Source: Acidimicrobiales bacterium (lineage in GTDB: Bacteria > Actinomycetota > Acidimicrobiia > Acidimicrobiales > SZUA-35). From it: 64,000 nt of DNA. The position numbers and the translations under genes are program-made. Under the pieces are notes generated by a model. It saw nothing but the letters and a program-made list of their open reading frames with translations. It was not told where the DNA came from and made no database searches. The stretch lies in contig JANQPB010000006.1 in the NCBI GenBank assembly GCA_028285495.1, forward strand, positions 248,001-312,000, given 5' to 3'. Each line of letters opens with the position of its first letter. Position 1 is the first letter of the stretch. Positions 1-7,447 of the stretch are shown here, piece after piece.

Positions 1-705
1 GCCGAGGGCATCGACGCCCGTGTGGTGCCGCTGGCCGAGGAGACGCGGGAGAGCATCTCGATCACGGAGGAGACGACCGGGCACCAGTACCGGTTCGTGC
101 TCCCCGGCCCGGCCCTCCAGGCCGGTGAGATCGAGGCCTGCCATCGGGCGGTCACCGAGGCCGCGGCCGATGCCCGATGCCTGGTCGTCTCCGGCAGCCT
201 CCCGGAGGGCGTCGACCCGAGGATCATCGCCGACCTGGTGGCCGCCCTGCCGGACGTCGACGTGCTCGTCGACACCTCGGGCTCGGCGCTGCCGGCCGCC
301 CTGCAGTCCGGCGCCTACCTGGTCAAGCCGAGCGCCCGCGAGCTGGCCAGCGTGGTCGGGCGGACGCTCCACACCGAGGCCGAGGTGACCGAGGCTGCGA
401 TCGAGGTCCACGGCTCTAGCCGGGTCGAGGTCCTCGTCGCCTCGATCGGCGCCGGCGGCGCGATCGTGGTCGACCATCGTGGCCCGCACCGGCTCCGGGC
501 CCCGTCGGTCCAGGTCCGCTCGACCGTCGGGGCCGGCGACTCGATGGTGGCCGGCCTCGCCGTCGGGCGACAGCGGGGCCTCGACGCCGACCGGGCGGCC
601 GCCCTCGGCGTCGCCGCCGGCACCGCGACCGTCCTGACCGAGGGGACGGGCCTGTGTCGCCGCGACGACGTCGAGCGCCTGCTCGGGGCCGTCGCCGTCG
701 GCTGA
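1..705 (+). CDS. PfkB-family sugar kinase, C-terminal part (start lies outside window)
   Basis: Carbohydrate kinase of the ribokinase/PfkB fold, most like the 1-phosphofructokinase/6-phosphofructokinase-2 branch that phosphorylates sugar phosphates with ATP. The open frame enters at base 1, so the N-terminal sugar-binding part is missing. The family signature GAGDS (bases 529-543) is intact, and its Asp is the catalytic base; VSGSLPEGV earlier in the chain matches the hexose-kinase consensus. It ends just before a convergent DJ-1-like gene. The substrate cannot be told from this fragment. Confidence 0.88.
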   Translation, partial: AEGIDARVVPLAEETRESISITEETTGHQYRFVLPGPALQAGEIEACHRAVTEAAADARCLVVSGSLPEGVDPRIIADLVAALPDVDVLVDTSGSALPAALQSGAYLVKPSARELASVVGRTLHTEAEVTEAAIEVHGSSRVEVLVASIGAGGAIVVDHRGPHRLRAPSVQVRSTVGAGDSMVAGLAVGRQRGLDADRAAALGVAAGTATVLTEGTGLCRRDDVERLLGAVAVG

Positions 706-737
706 CGCCCGCTTCGGCTGGCCGGCCGTGAGCCTCG

Positions 738-1403
738 TCAGCGGGGGGCGAAGCGCATCTCCCTGGCCAGCTCGGTGGCCGCCTCGATGCCGGCCCGGTG
801 TCCGGCGGCGGTGACCAGCAGCCGGCCGTGCACGATCCGGGCCGACGACGGTCGGGCCCCCAGGTCGGCGAGGAGATCGGCGGCCAGCCAGTGGCCGGTT
901 GCGTCCCGGTCGGCCAACACGCCGACCGAGGCCAGCAGGAGGCTGCCGGTCGACACCGCCAGGACGCCCCGGGCCGACCGGGCGACCCGACCGAGCCATC
1001 GGGCCACCTCGGGTCGATCGGCCTCGAGCTTCCAGGCCAGGCCGCCGGGAACGACGAGACCGAACGGCTCGGGCACGTCGTCGAGCGGCTCGGTCACGAT
1101 CTGGCGCGCCGGCTCGACCGCCACCACCGGGCCGCCGTCGGCCGAAACCAGTCGGACCTCGGCGGCCAGGGCGCGGGCCAGGGCATCGCCGACCAGCTCG
1201 ACCTCGGTGCTCGACACCCCGCGGTAGGTGAGGACGGCGACGACGGGCGGCGGCCGATCGCTCGGGCCACGGGCGGTGCCGTGGGACCAGGGCCGCAGCG
1301 GCTCGAGCTCGCCAGGGGCTCGACCGAGCTCGGTCCGGGCCCGCCGGGCCGCCGCCAGCTCGACCAGCCGGGCCCGAAGCTGGGTTGCCCATCTGGCTGC
1401 CAT
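738..1403 (-). CDS. DJ-1/PfpI-like protein lacking the nucleophilic cysteine
   Basis: 221-residue protein with the class I glutamine amidotransferase-like fold of the DJ-1/PfpI/AraC-type regulator family. The C-terminal part (residues 116-175) reads like the family core, with a VVPGG strand and then a nucleophile-elbow segment STGSLLLA (151-158) and ATGHW (168-172). Most relatives have Cys where this protein has Ser151, so peptidase or glyoxalase chemistry is unlikely and a binding role is more plausible. There is no C-terminal AraC DNA-binding domain. GAGGAGGT precedes the ATG. It is last in a leftward group behind the RIO kinase gene. Confidence 0.7.
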   Translation of the reverse strand: MAARWATQLRARLVELAAARRARTELGRAPGELEPLRPWSHGTARGPSDRPPPVVAVLTYRGVSSTEVELVGDALARALAAEVRLVSADGGPVVAVEPARQIVTEPLDDVPEPFGLVVPGGLAWKLEADRPEVARWLGRVARSARGVLAVSTGSLLLASVGVLADRDATGHWLAADLLADLGARPSSARIVHGRLLVTAAGHRAGIEAATELAREMRFAPR

Positions 1404-1471
1404 CGAGCCGTCGACCTCCTCGCGCCGCCGGTTCCATCGTCGCCCGACGGCACCGAGGGGTCAACCGGGGC

Positions 1472-2221
1472 TCACAGGTGCACCAGCAGGTCGGCGAACA
1501 CCTCCTCGGGGTCGACGTCGAGCCCACGCCGCCGGAACCATCGGCAGACGTTGGTCACGTCGGCGTGCAGGTAGTTGAGACCCTGGGGGTTGGCGGCCAG
1601 GTCGACGGCCTGCGGGAAGTCGATGAACCAGACCCGATCGTCCCACCAGAGCAGGTTGTAGGCCGACAGGTCGCCGTGGGCCAGGCCCTCGCCGACGACG
1701 ATCCGGAGGCCGTCGACCACCTGGTCGAAGGCGTTGGCGAGCCCAGGCCCGTCGAGCCTGGCCCCGTGCAGCTGGGGGGCGGCGCCGTCGTGGTCGCCGA
1801 CGTACTCGAGGTCGAACACGTCCTCGGCGTAGGCGATCGGGTAGGGCACCGCGAGCCCGGCCGCCCAGAGCCGGGCCATGACCTGGTGCTCGTGGCCGGT
1901 CCAGCGGTCCTGGAGCAGGCGCTTGCCGTAGGCCGACATCCGCTCGACGGCCCGACGGTCGCGGGACTTCCGGAACTGGCGGCCCTCCCGGTACTCGACG
2001 TCGTTGCGGAACGACGACGCCTGCTGGACCCCCATGGCCTCGAGCGCGCCCTTGGCCGTGACCTGGCGGGGCAGGTACCGCTTGCGGGCGACCAGCGCGG
2101 TCCGACCGTCGTGACCGGTGCGCTCGATGATGTTGATCTGGGCCTCCTTCCCGCTCTTGAGGACGCCGAGATCGACGTCGGTGTAGGGCTCGTCGACGAG
2201 CCAGTCCGGTTCGGGACGCAT
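1472..2221 (-). CDS. RIO1-family serine/threonine kinase-like protein
   Basis: 249-residue RIO-type atypical protein kinase, a family best known from ribosome maturation in archaea and eukaryotes but also found in bacteria. The RIO glycine-poor loop is visible as SGKEAQIN (23-30), the ATP-anchoring lysine in ARKRY (Lys47), the catalytic loop as HGDLSAYN (182-189) and the metal-binding Asp in IDFPQ (200-204). I chose the ATG at 2221 because GAGAGG lies 9 nt upstream and the RIO fold starts right after it; a longer frame adds only Arg/Pro-rich sequence. Substrates are unknown. Confidence 0.88.
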   Translation of the reverse strand: MRPEPDWLVDEPYTDVDLGVLKSGKEAQINIIERTGHDGRTALVARKRYLPRQVTAKGALEAMGVQQASSFRNDVEYREGRQFRKSRDRRAVERMSAYGKRLLQDRWTGHEHQVMARLWAAGLAVPYPIAYAEDVFDLEYVGDHDGAAPQLHGARLDGPGLANAFDQVVDGLRIVVGEGLAHGDLSAYNLLWWDDRVWFIDFPQAVDLAANPQGLNYLHADVTNVCRWFRRRGLDVDPEEVFADLLVHL

Positions 2222-2548
2222 GGTGTGGCACCTCTCGGGTGACCGCCGAGACGCCGCGTCGGTCGGTCTCGGCTGCGACCGTCGGCGACGGTCGCGGGCG
2301 ATCGGGTTGACGCCGGCCGCCGTCGCCTGGTGCGACGCTGTCGATCCGCAGGGGTGCCGCCCGAGCGGGCGATGCCTAGGAGGCCCTCCGAGGGGCGCGA
2401 CCGGTTGTGGTGGGCGCTGCAACCGTCATCGTCGGTCCACCTCCTGTGCTCAGGTCCGGCTCGGGGCCGGATCCGGTCGTGACACCGCCGACCCTACTCG
2501 CCGTCGCCGGCCGGCGGCGGCGAATTTCGGTCGATGTCGCCGGCTGGT
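2222..2548 (-). other. 327-nt gap between rhomboid and RIO kinase genes
   Basis: No conventional gene. On the minus strand it holds a possible -10 box TAGGGT (2491-2496), a strong Shine-Dalgarno AGGAGGT (2439-2445) and a 17-codon ORF (2376-2429), followed by about 150 nt of leader before the RIO kinase ATG. It reads like a promoter plus a structured or peptide-coding leader. Confidence 0.4.
2376..2429 (-). CDS. Possible 17-residue leader peptide upstream of the RIO kinase
   Basis: ATG with a perfect AGGAGGT 9 nt upstream opens a 17-codon frame (MTVAAPTTTGRAPRRAS) that ends in TAG. It is too short for family assignment. The Shine-Dalgarno is among the best in the window, which is the main support. 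The position, 154 nt before the RIO kinase start and behind a TAGGGT box, suggests a leader peptide. Three consecutive Thr codons are noted, but there is no evident attenuator hairpin. Confidence 0.35.
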   Translation of the reverse strand: MTVAAPTTTGRAPRRAS

Positions 2549-3256
2549 CTACCGACCGTCGTCGGCGTCGCCGTCGCCGTCCGGGTCGACCCGCCACGGC
2601 TCGTCGAGCTCCCAGGGGTAGAGGATCTCGTCGTCTGGCGGTGGTGGAGGCGGGGGAGGGGTGAGCCGCAACGCGACGACCGTGCCGACGACGAGCCCGG
2701 CGAGGTGGCCCTCCCACGAGATGCCCTCGAGCGGCAGCAGCCCGGCCAGGATCGTGCCGTAGAGGAAGATCGCCACCAGTGCCGGAGCGAGGGCCGCCGG
2801 TCGCCTCGACTTCCAGGCGGCGCCCATCAACGCACCGAAGTAGCCGAACACGATGCCGCTGGCCCCGATGTGGTTGAAGCCACCGGCGAACAGCCACACC
2901 AGGAAGCCACCGACGAGCACCGAGCCAGCCGTGACCGACCACCAGAACCTCCGACCCCGCAGCGCCACCAACCAGCCCATCACCAGCAGCGGCACGGCGT
3001 TCGAGCTCAGGTGGCGGAACCCGGAGTGGAGGAACGGGTGCCACAGCACCCCGTCGAGGGCCTCGATCCGGCGGGGACCGATCCCGTTCCCCTGGAGCCG
3101 ATCGTCGAGCAGCACCGAATCGACGATCTCGACGGCCACGATGGCCGCCACCAGGGCGACGACCGGGGCGACGGTCGACCAGGCGCCCGAGCCCTCGTCG
3201 TCGGTGACGGTCTCAGCCAAGGCGATCGACGAACCGCTGGCGGTCGACCACGACAC
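2549..3256 (-). CDS. Rhomboid-family intramembrane serine protease
   Basis: 235-residue polytopic membrane protease that cuts transmembrane substrates within the bilayer. The catalytic dyad is present: Ser133 in GASG (131-134) and His184 in GHLAG (183-187). The conserved RHLSSNA segment (81-87, His82 and Asn86) stabilises the oxyanion. About six hydrophobic segments lie between residues 28 and 198. The C-terminal tail has a run of eight or more prolines, then is acidic. The ATG at 3256 overlaps the upstream thioesterase gene by 44 nt; a TTG near 3220 would reduce this to 8 nt, so the start is uncertain. Confidence 0.9.
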   Translation of the reverse strand: MSWSTASGSSIALAETVTDDEGSGAWSTVAPVVALVAAIVAVEIVDSVLLDDRLQGNGIGPRRIEALDGVLWHPFLHSGFRHLSSNAVPLLVMGWLVALRGRRFWWSVTAGSVLVGGFLVWLFAGGFNHIGASGIVFGYFGALMGAAWKSRRPAALAPALVAIFLYGTILAGLLPLEGISWEGHLAGLVVGTVVALRLTPPPPPPPPDDEILYPWELDEPWRVDPDGDGDADDGR

Positions 3257-3590
3257 GGGTCACGACCCCGGAGGCGATCTCGCCGCCGCCGTCGCCTGCG
3301 GTCACCGCCAGGGTCACCTGCCTGCCGTCGACCTCGGTCACCTCGGCCCACACGTCGACCTCGCCGCCGACGGCGGTCGGGCGGAGGTGGTCGAGGCGGA
3401 TCCGGTGACCGACCGAGGTCGAGCCGGCGGCCAGGTGATCGGCCAGCGCCGCCACGGTGGCCGCCTCGCACCAGGCCAACAGGCGGGGCGTGGCCAGGAC
3501 CGGCACGTCACCGGACCCGAGCGCGGTGGCCGTGTCGTCGTCGCCGACGGCGAAGCGGATCGAGGCCTCGGCACCGAGCGGGATCGTCAT
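3213..3590 (-). CDS. Hotdog-fold thioesterase, fluoroacetyl-CoA thioesterase (FlK)-like
   Basis: 125-residue hotdog thioesterase-like protein. The FlK catalytic triad Thr-Glu-His is matched with identical spacing: Thr34, Glu42 and His68, against Thr42, Glu50 and His76 in FlK. Surrounding text (VLATPRLL and HLRPTAVG) fits the same family. The real substrate is probably an ordinary acyl-CoA; fluoroacetate is not implied. A TAGGGT box ends 7 nt before the ATG, so the transcript is probably leaderless. It is first in a leftward group with the rhomboid and RIO kinase genes and diverges from the gene at 3680. Confidence 0.75.
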   Translation of the reverse strand: MTIPLGAEASIRFAVGDDDTATALGSGDVPVLATPRLLAWCEAATVAALADHLAAGSTSVGHRIRLDHLRPTAVGGEVDVWAEVTEVDGRQVTLAVTAGDGGGEIASGVVTRVVVDRQRFVDRLG

Positions 3591-3597
3591 CGGGCCG

Positions 3598-3603
3598 ACC
3601 CTA
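3598..3603 (-). promoter_or_regulatory. Leaderless -10 box for the thioesterase gene
   Basis: TAGGGT on the minus strand, 7 nt before the ATG at 3590. No convincing -35; the palindrome at 3616-3647 occupies that position. Confidence 0.6.
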
Positions 3604-3615
3604 GCGGGCGAGGTG

Positions 3616-3647
3616 CGGTCCCGCCGATCGGACGATCGGCGGGACCG
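3616..3647. promoter_or_regulatory. 15-bp perfect inverted repeat between divergent promoters
   Basis: Arms CGGTCCCGCCGATCG (3616-3630) and their exact complement (3633-3647) are separated by GA. The site lies 12 nt from the leftward -10 box (3598-3603) and 20 nt from the rightward one (3668-3673), so it covers both -35 regions. No gene ends here, which argues against a terminator. It is most likely an operator for a dimeric or tetrameric regulator not encoded alongside. Confidence 0.6.
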
Positions 3648-3667
3648 ACGGGACCGGGGCCGGCGGC

Positions 3668-3673
3668 TACGGT
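3668..3673 (+). promoter_or_regulatory. Leaderless -10 box for the gene at 3680
   Basis: TACGGT followed by 6 nt (CGGGAG) and then the ATG at 3680. Confidence 0.6.
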
Positions 3674-3679
3674 CGGGAG

Positions 3680-4243
3680 ATGGCGAACGATGAGATCAAA
3701 GGCTTTGCCGGCCTCGACTTCGGGCAGGTCAAGGACGCGGTCGGTGCGGTGGTCGGCTCCGGCGACGACGTGGCCGCCGCCGTCGGGTTCGTGGCCGAGC
3801 ACGGCGACGACCTGATCGACCTGGTCGGCCGGCTGCCCGAGCTGCTGTCCGCCACAGCGTCGGCGCTGACCGATGCCGGCGACGACGTGGCGTCGGCCGC
3901 CGCCTTCCTCACCGGCGGTCGGGGTGCCGGCGACGGGGTGCAGGCGGTGGCCGAGCTGGCCAGCGAGGCCCTCGACGTGTGCCGCGACGAGCTGGGGTCG
4001 GCCACCAAGCTGCTGGCCACCGTCGGCAAGCAGTTCGACAAGCTGCCGATTCCCGACGGTGGGATCGGCGAGCGCATCACCGACACCGCGGAGCGCTTCG
4101 ACACGGTCGGGGACCGACTCGGCGAGGTGGCCGAGCAACTCCGCCGGCTCGGCGAGGCGGTCGACCATGCGGGCCACGGGCTGGCCAGGACGGCACGGAA
4201 GCTCGATCAGGGTGGCAAGGCGCTCGGCGCCTTCGGCTCCTGA
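3680..4243 (+). CDS. Uncharacterised helical protein
   Basis: 187 residues, no recognised family. The sequence is rich in Ala, Asp, Gly and Leu, with heptad-like spacing through most of its length and no signal peptide or membrane segment, so a cytoplasmic helical bundle or coiled coil is likely. Short glycine-containing breaks (for example TGGRGAGDG near residue 80) separate the helices. It is transcribed alone from a leaderless promoter facing the thioesterase gene and ends in a structured region shared with the convergent deacylase gene. Coding bias matches its neighbours. Function unknown. Confidence 0.8.
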   Translation: MANDEIKGFAGLDFGQVKDAVGAVVGSGDDVAAAVGFVAEHGDDLIDLVGRLPELLSATASALTDAGDDVASAAAFLTGGRGAGDGVQAVAELASEALDVCRDELGSATKLLATVGKQFDKLPIPDGGIGERITDTAERFDTVGDRLGEVAEQLRRLGEAVDHAGHGLARTARKLDQGGKALGAFGS

Positions 4244-4291
4244 CGCCGGCTGCGGCCCCATCGGCCCGCCCGGGCGGCACCCGAGCCGGCG
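4244..4291. terminator. Candidate bidirectional terminator hairpin
   Basis: CGCCGGCT (4244-4251) pairs with AGCCGGCG (4284-4291), enclosing a second perfect palindrome, CCGCCCGGGCGG (4266-4277). It lies between the convergent ends of the gene at 3680 and the deacylase. There is no T tract, as is usual in high-GC actinobacteria. Confidence 0.5.
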
Positions 4292-4301
4292 GTGACGCCG
4301 A

Positions 4302-6023
4302 TCAGGCGACGCCGGTCCCGCTGGTGTCGGTGCCGCTTCGCAGCATCCGACCGGGGCGATGGGCGGTGAACTCGCCGTCGCGGACGATCTCAGTGCCGTT
4401 GCAGAGCACGTGGTCGTACCCGTCGGCGGTGCCATAGAGCCGCCAGGCGCCGCCAGGCAGGTCGTGGCGGATCTCGTTCGGCCTGACGGCGATGTGCTGC
4501 GGGTCGATCACGTTCACGTCGGCGTGGTAGCCCTCGGCCAGGCGGCCCCGGTCGCGGATGCCGTAGGTCCGGGCCGGAGCGTCGGTGAGCAGTTGGACCG
4601 CCTCCTCCCAGGAGAGCAGGTCCCGGCGCCGACAGGCGTTCTCCAGCATGGCGGTGGTGGCGTTGAAGGTGGCCAGCAAGTCGAGGTGGGCGCCGGCATC
4701 GGTGCCGCCGACGAGGGTCCGCTCGTCTCGCCACACGTCGCGGCGCAGCTCCCACGTCTCGTCGTCGTCGCCCCGCAACGGGCTGTAGAGACCGGTCTGG
4801 AGCTCGTCGGCGAGCACGATGTCGCACACAACGTCGAAGGTCGACCGACCGTCCTCGGCTGCGATCTCGCCGATCGTCCGACCGACGTGGGGGGCGTTGT
4901 CGTCGGAGAACACCTCGCCGACGGTCAGCAGGTGCCACTTGGCCACGCCGCGAAGCGGGCTCGGACCCTGGGCCAGCTCGTCGAGCTGGCGACGCTGCTC
5001 GGGGTCGGCCAGCATGGCCATCTTCTCGGCGTCGGGCAGCGCCATCGGCTCGCGCCAACCGTTGAGGGCGTCGAGCACGAACCCGCTCTGGAACGACAGC
5101 CGGGTCTGGATTGCGCACGGGACGGTGAGGGCGATGACCTTCCCGCCGTTGGCCGCGGCGTGGTCGCTGGCGGCGAGGTTGTGGGCCATGACGTCGAGCT
5201 GCTTCGGTGACGTCGACACGGCGATCAGGTTCCAGTTGAGGGGCCGGTTGGCCGCTGCCGACATCCGGGCCACCAGATCGATCCGGTCGTCGGGGAACCG
5301 CCCGACGGCGGGGATGAACTCGAGGGAGGTGCCGTCGAACTCGCCGCACACCTCGGCCAGCGCCACCATCTCCTCGGGGGACGCGTGGCGGCTCGGCACC
5401 GGTTGGCCGTCGGGATCGTTGTGGGTCGTGGCCCACGACGACGAGAACCCGAGGCCGCCCTCGGCGATCGACGTGCGCAGGAGGTCGGCCATCGCCCCGA
5501 CCTCATCGGGCGAGGCCTCGTTCCCCACCGAGCGGGCGCCCATGACCAGCCGGCGCAGGGCCGAGTGGCCGACCATGAACCCGGTGTTGATCGACAGGGT
5601 GCCGTCGAGGCGGTCGAGCCACTCGCCGAACCCGGTCCAGTCCCAGGGCACCCCGGCCTGCAGCGATTCGAGCGGCATCCCCTCGACCCGCGACAGCATC
5701 CGCATCAGGTAGTCGCCGTGCTCCGGCCGGAGCGGGGCGATCGTGAACCCGCAGTTGCCGGCGATCACGGTGGTCACCCCGTGCAGCGGCGACGGGCTGA
5801 GCGTCGTGTCCCAGTGGGCCTGGGCGTCGTAGTGGGTGTGGATGTCGATGAACCCCGGGGTCACGAGCTTGCCGTCGGCGTCGATGACGGTTGCCGCCTC
5901 GACCTCGGCCTCGATGGGGCCGATGGTGGTGATCCGGCCGTCGTCGATGGCCACGTCGGCCCGCCGTCCCGGTGCGCCGGTCCCGTCGATGACCGTGCCG
6001 TTGCGGATGATGACGTCGTGCAT
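4302..6023 (-). CDS. N-acyl-D-amino-acid deacylase (amidohydrolase superfamily)
   Basis: 573-residue zinc amidohydrolase of the D-aminoacylase group, which releases free D-amino acids from N-acylated forms. The metal motif HTH (His62, His64) follows GFID, and GNCGFT (89-94) carries the Cys that ligates zinc in D-aminoacylases. Near the C-terminus GTDAGAH supplies the catalytic Asp. Length and domain order (short N-terminal beta segment, TIM barrel, C-terminal beta return) fit the family. The ATG at 6023 has AGGGGGAA just upstream; the longer in-frame extension looks non-coding. The acyl and amino-acid specificity cannot be read. Confidence 0.88.
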   Translation of the reverse strand: MHDVIIRNGTVIDGTGAPGRRADVAIDDGRITTIGPIEAEVEAATVIDADGKLVTPGFIDIHTHYDAQAHWDTTLSPSPLHGVTTVIAGNCGFTIAPLRPEHGDYLMRMLSRVEGMPLESLQAGVPWDWTGFGEWLDRLDGTLSINTGFMVGHSALRRLVMGARSVGNEASPDEVGAMADLLRTSIAEGGLGFSSSWATTHNDPDGQPVPSRHASPEEMVALAEVCGEFDGTSLEFIPAVGRFPDDRIDLVARMSAAANRPLNWNLIAVSTSPKQLDVMAHNLAASDHAAANGGKVIALTVPCAIQTRLSFQSGFVLDALNGWREPMALPDAEKMAMLADPEQRRQLDELAQGPSPLRGVAKWHLLTVGEVFSDDNAPHVGRTIGEIAAEDGRSTFDVVCDIVLADELQTGLYSPLRGDDDETWELRRDVWRDERTLVGGTDAGAHLDLLATFNATTAMLENACRRRDLLSWEEAVQLLTDAPARTYGIRDRGRLAEGYHADVNVIDPQHIAVRPNEIRHDLPGGAWRLYGTADGYDHVLCNGTEIVRDGEFTAHRPGRMLRSGTDTSGTGVA

Positions 6024-6070
6024 GGCGCTGTTCCCCCTGCCCGGGTCGACCCCGGCTGCTGCCTCGGCCC

Positions 6071-6080
6071 ATCCTACGTT
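6071..6080. promoter_or_regulatory. Overlapping divergent -10 boxes
   Basis: TAGGAT on the minus strand (6071-6076) could serve the deacylase, with a leader of about 40 nt. TACGTT on the plus strand (6075-6080) could serve the TPR gene, with a long leader. The two hexamers share bases, so simultaneous use would be mutually exclusive. Confidence 0.4.
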
Positions 6081-6232
6081 CGGCCGTCGAGGCGGTCCCA
6101 ATGGCTGCGATCGTTCGCCGCTCCGGGCCGGGCTGTGCCACGATCGACGCGACGGCACACCGGCCGGACGACGGCCCTGGCCGGAGCGCCGGGCCGGGAG
6201 CCGGATCGACGAGCCGGACCGAGGAGGCTGCC

Positions 6233-7447
6233 ATGACGATGACCGACCGGTGGGGCTGCGCGGTGACGGCAGGGGCCGACGAGGTCGCGGTCATCGACGA
6301 CGCCGTGACCGACTACCTGACGATGGCACCCGGGCTGGAGCGTCATCTCCCGCCCCTCGGCGAGGGAGGGCCCCTGTCGAAGGCGATCCTGGCCCAGTTC
6401 TACCTGCAGGCCCATCGCCGCCACCTGGCCGAGCGGGCCCGCGACCTCATCGCCGACGCCGTCGGGGCCGCAGGCGGCGTGTCCGACCGGGAGCGGGCCG
6501 TGCTCGGTGCGATCGAGGCGTCCGTCGAGGGTCGGCCCCGGGAGGCCATCGACCGCTTCGACCGCATGCTGCACGATCACCCGACGGATGCGTTCGCCCT
6601 CCGGGTCCAGCACCACCTGCTGTTCGCGGCGGGTCGGACCGGCGAGATGGTCGACCTCGTCCGCCGGGTCCGGCCGGCGTGGGGCGACGACCTCCCCCTG
6701 ATCTCACTGCTCGACGGGCAGGAGGCGTTCGGACTGGAGGAGTCGGGCCGCTACGCCGAGGCCGAGGCGATCGGCCGCCTGGCGGTGGAGCGGGACCCGA
6801 CCGACCTGTGGGCCATCCACGCCGTCGCCCACGTGTTCCAGATGCAGCGGCGGTGGGAGGAGGGCGCCAACTGGCTCGACGGGCGGGAGGACGTGCTCGA
6901 CGCCGGCGGCGGCTTCACCGGTCACCTGTGGTGGCACCAGTCGCTGCCGCTGCTGGCCCTCGGCCGCCACGACGAGGTGCTGGCCCTGTTCGACGAGCGG
7001 ATCCACAAGCCGGGGAGCGAGGAGGGCCTCGACCTGTCGAACGCGGTGTCGCTGCTGGCTCGGTTGGAGATCGCCGGCGTCGACGTCGGCGACCGATGGG
7101 GCCCGCTGGCCGAGCCGTGCGCCGTTCGACTCGGGCAACACTCCCACGTGTTCAACGACACCCACTACGCGCTGGCCATGGCCAAGGCCGGCCGCGACGA
7201 CGACCTCGAGGCCCACCTGGCCGGCATGGCCGCCTGGAGCGAGGGCGACGACGGCGCGGCCGAGGTCATCCGGGTCGTCGGGCTGGCCACGGCCACCGGG
7301 CTCGCTGCGTGGGCCCGGGGCCGCTGGCGGGAGGCGGTGGACGAGCTCGAACCGGTGGCCGACCACACCTGGCGACTCGGCGGCAGCCATGCCCAGCGAG
7401 ACGTGTACACCCAGATCCGGGCCCATGCGGCCAGGATGGCTGCGTGA
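6233..7447 (+). CDS. Tetratricopeptide-repeat protein of the TTC38 type
   Basis: 404 residues with the layout of the TTC38-like family: soluble, alpha-helical, and carrying the recognisable segment HAVAHVFQMQ (around residue 203) that typifies it. Repeats are irregular TPRs. Start: ATG with GAGGAGG 6-12 nt upstream. The stop codon overlaps the GTG of the following FAD/Fe-S dehydrogenase (GTGA), so the two are translationally coupled and probably act together. No enzymatic motif is seen; a scaffold or assembly role for the dehydrogenase is inference only. Confidence 0.82.
   Translation: MTMTDRWGCAVTAGADEVAVIDDAVTDYLTMAPGLERHLPPLGEGGPLSKAILAQFYLQAHRRHLAERARDLIADAVGAAGGVSDRERAVLGAIEASVEGRPREAIDRFDRMLHDHPTDAFALRVQHHLLFAAGRTGEMVDLVRRVRPAWGDDLPLISLLDGQEAFGLEESGRYAEAEAIGRLAVERDPTDLWAIHAVAHVFQMQRRWEEGANWLDGREDVLDAGGGFTGHLWWHQSLPLLALGRHDEVLALFDERIHKPGSEEGLDLSNAVSLLARLEIAGVDVGDRWGPLAEPCAVRLGQHSHVFNDTHYALAMAKAGRDDDLEAHLAGMAAWSEGDDGAAEVIRVVGLATATGLAAWARGRWREAVDELEPVADHTWRLGGSHAQRDVYTQIRAHAARMAA

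Noticed and set aside
5836..7443. Upstream extension of the dehydrogenase frame
   Set aside because: It overlaps the TPR gene entirely and is Arg/Pro-rich; the GTG in the GTGA junction is the natural start.
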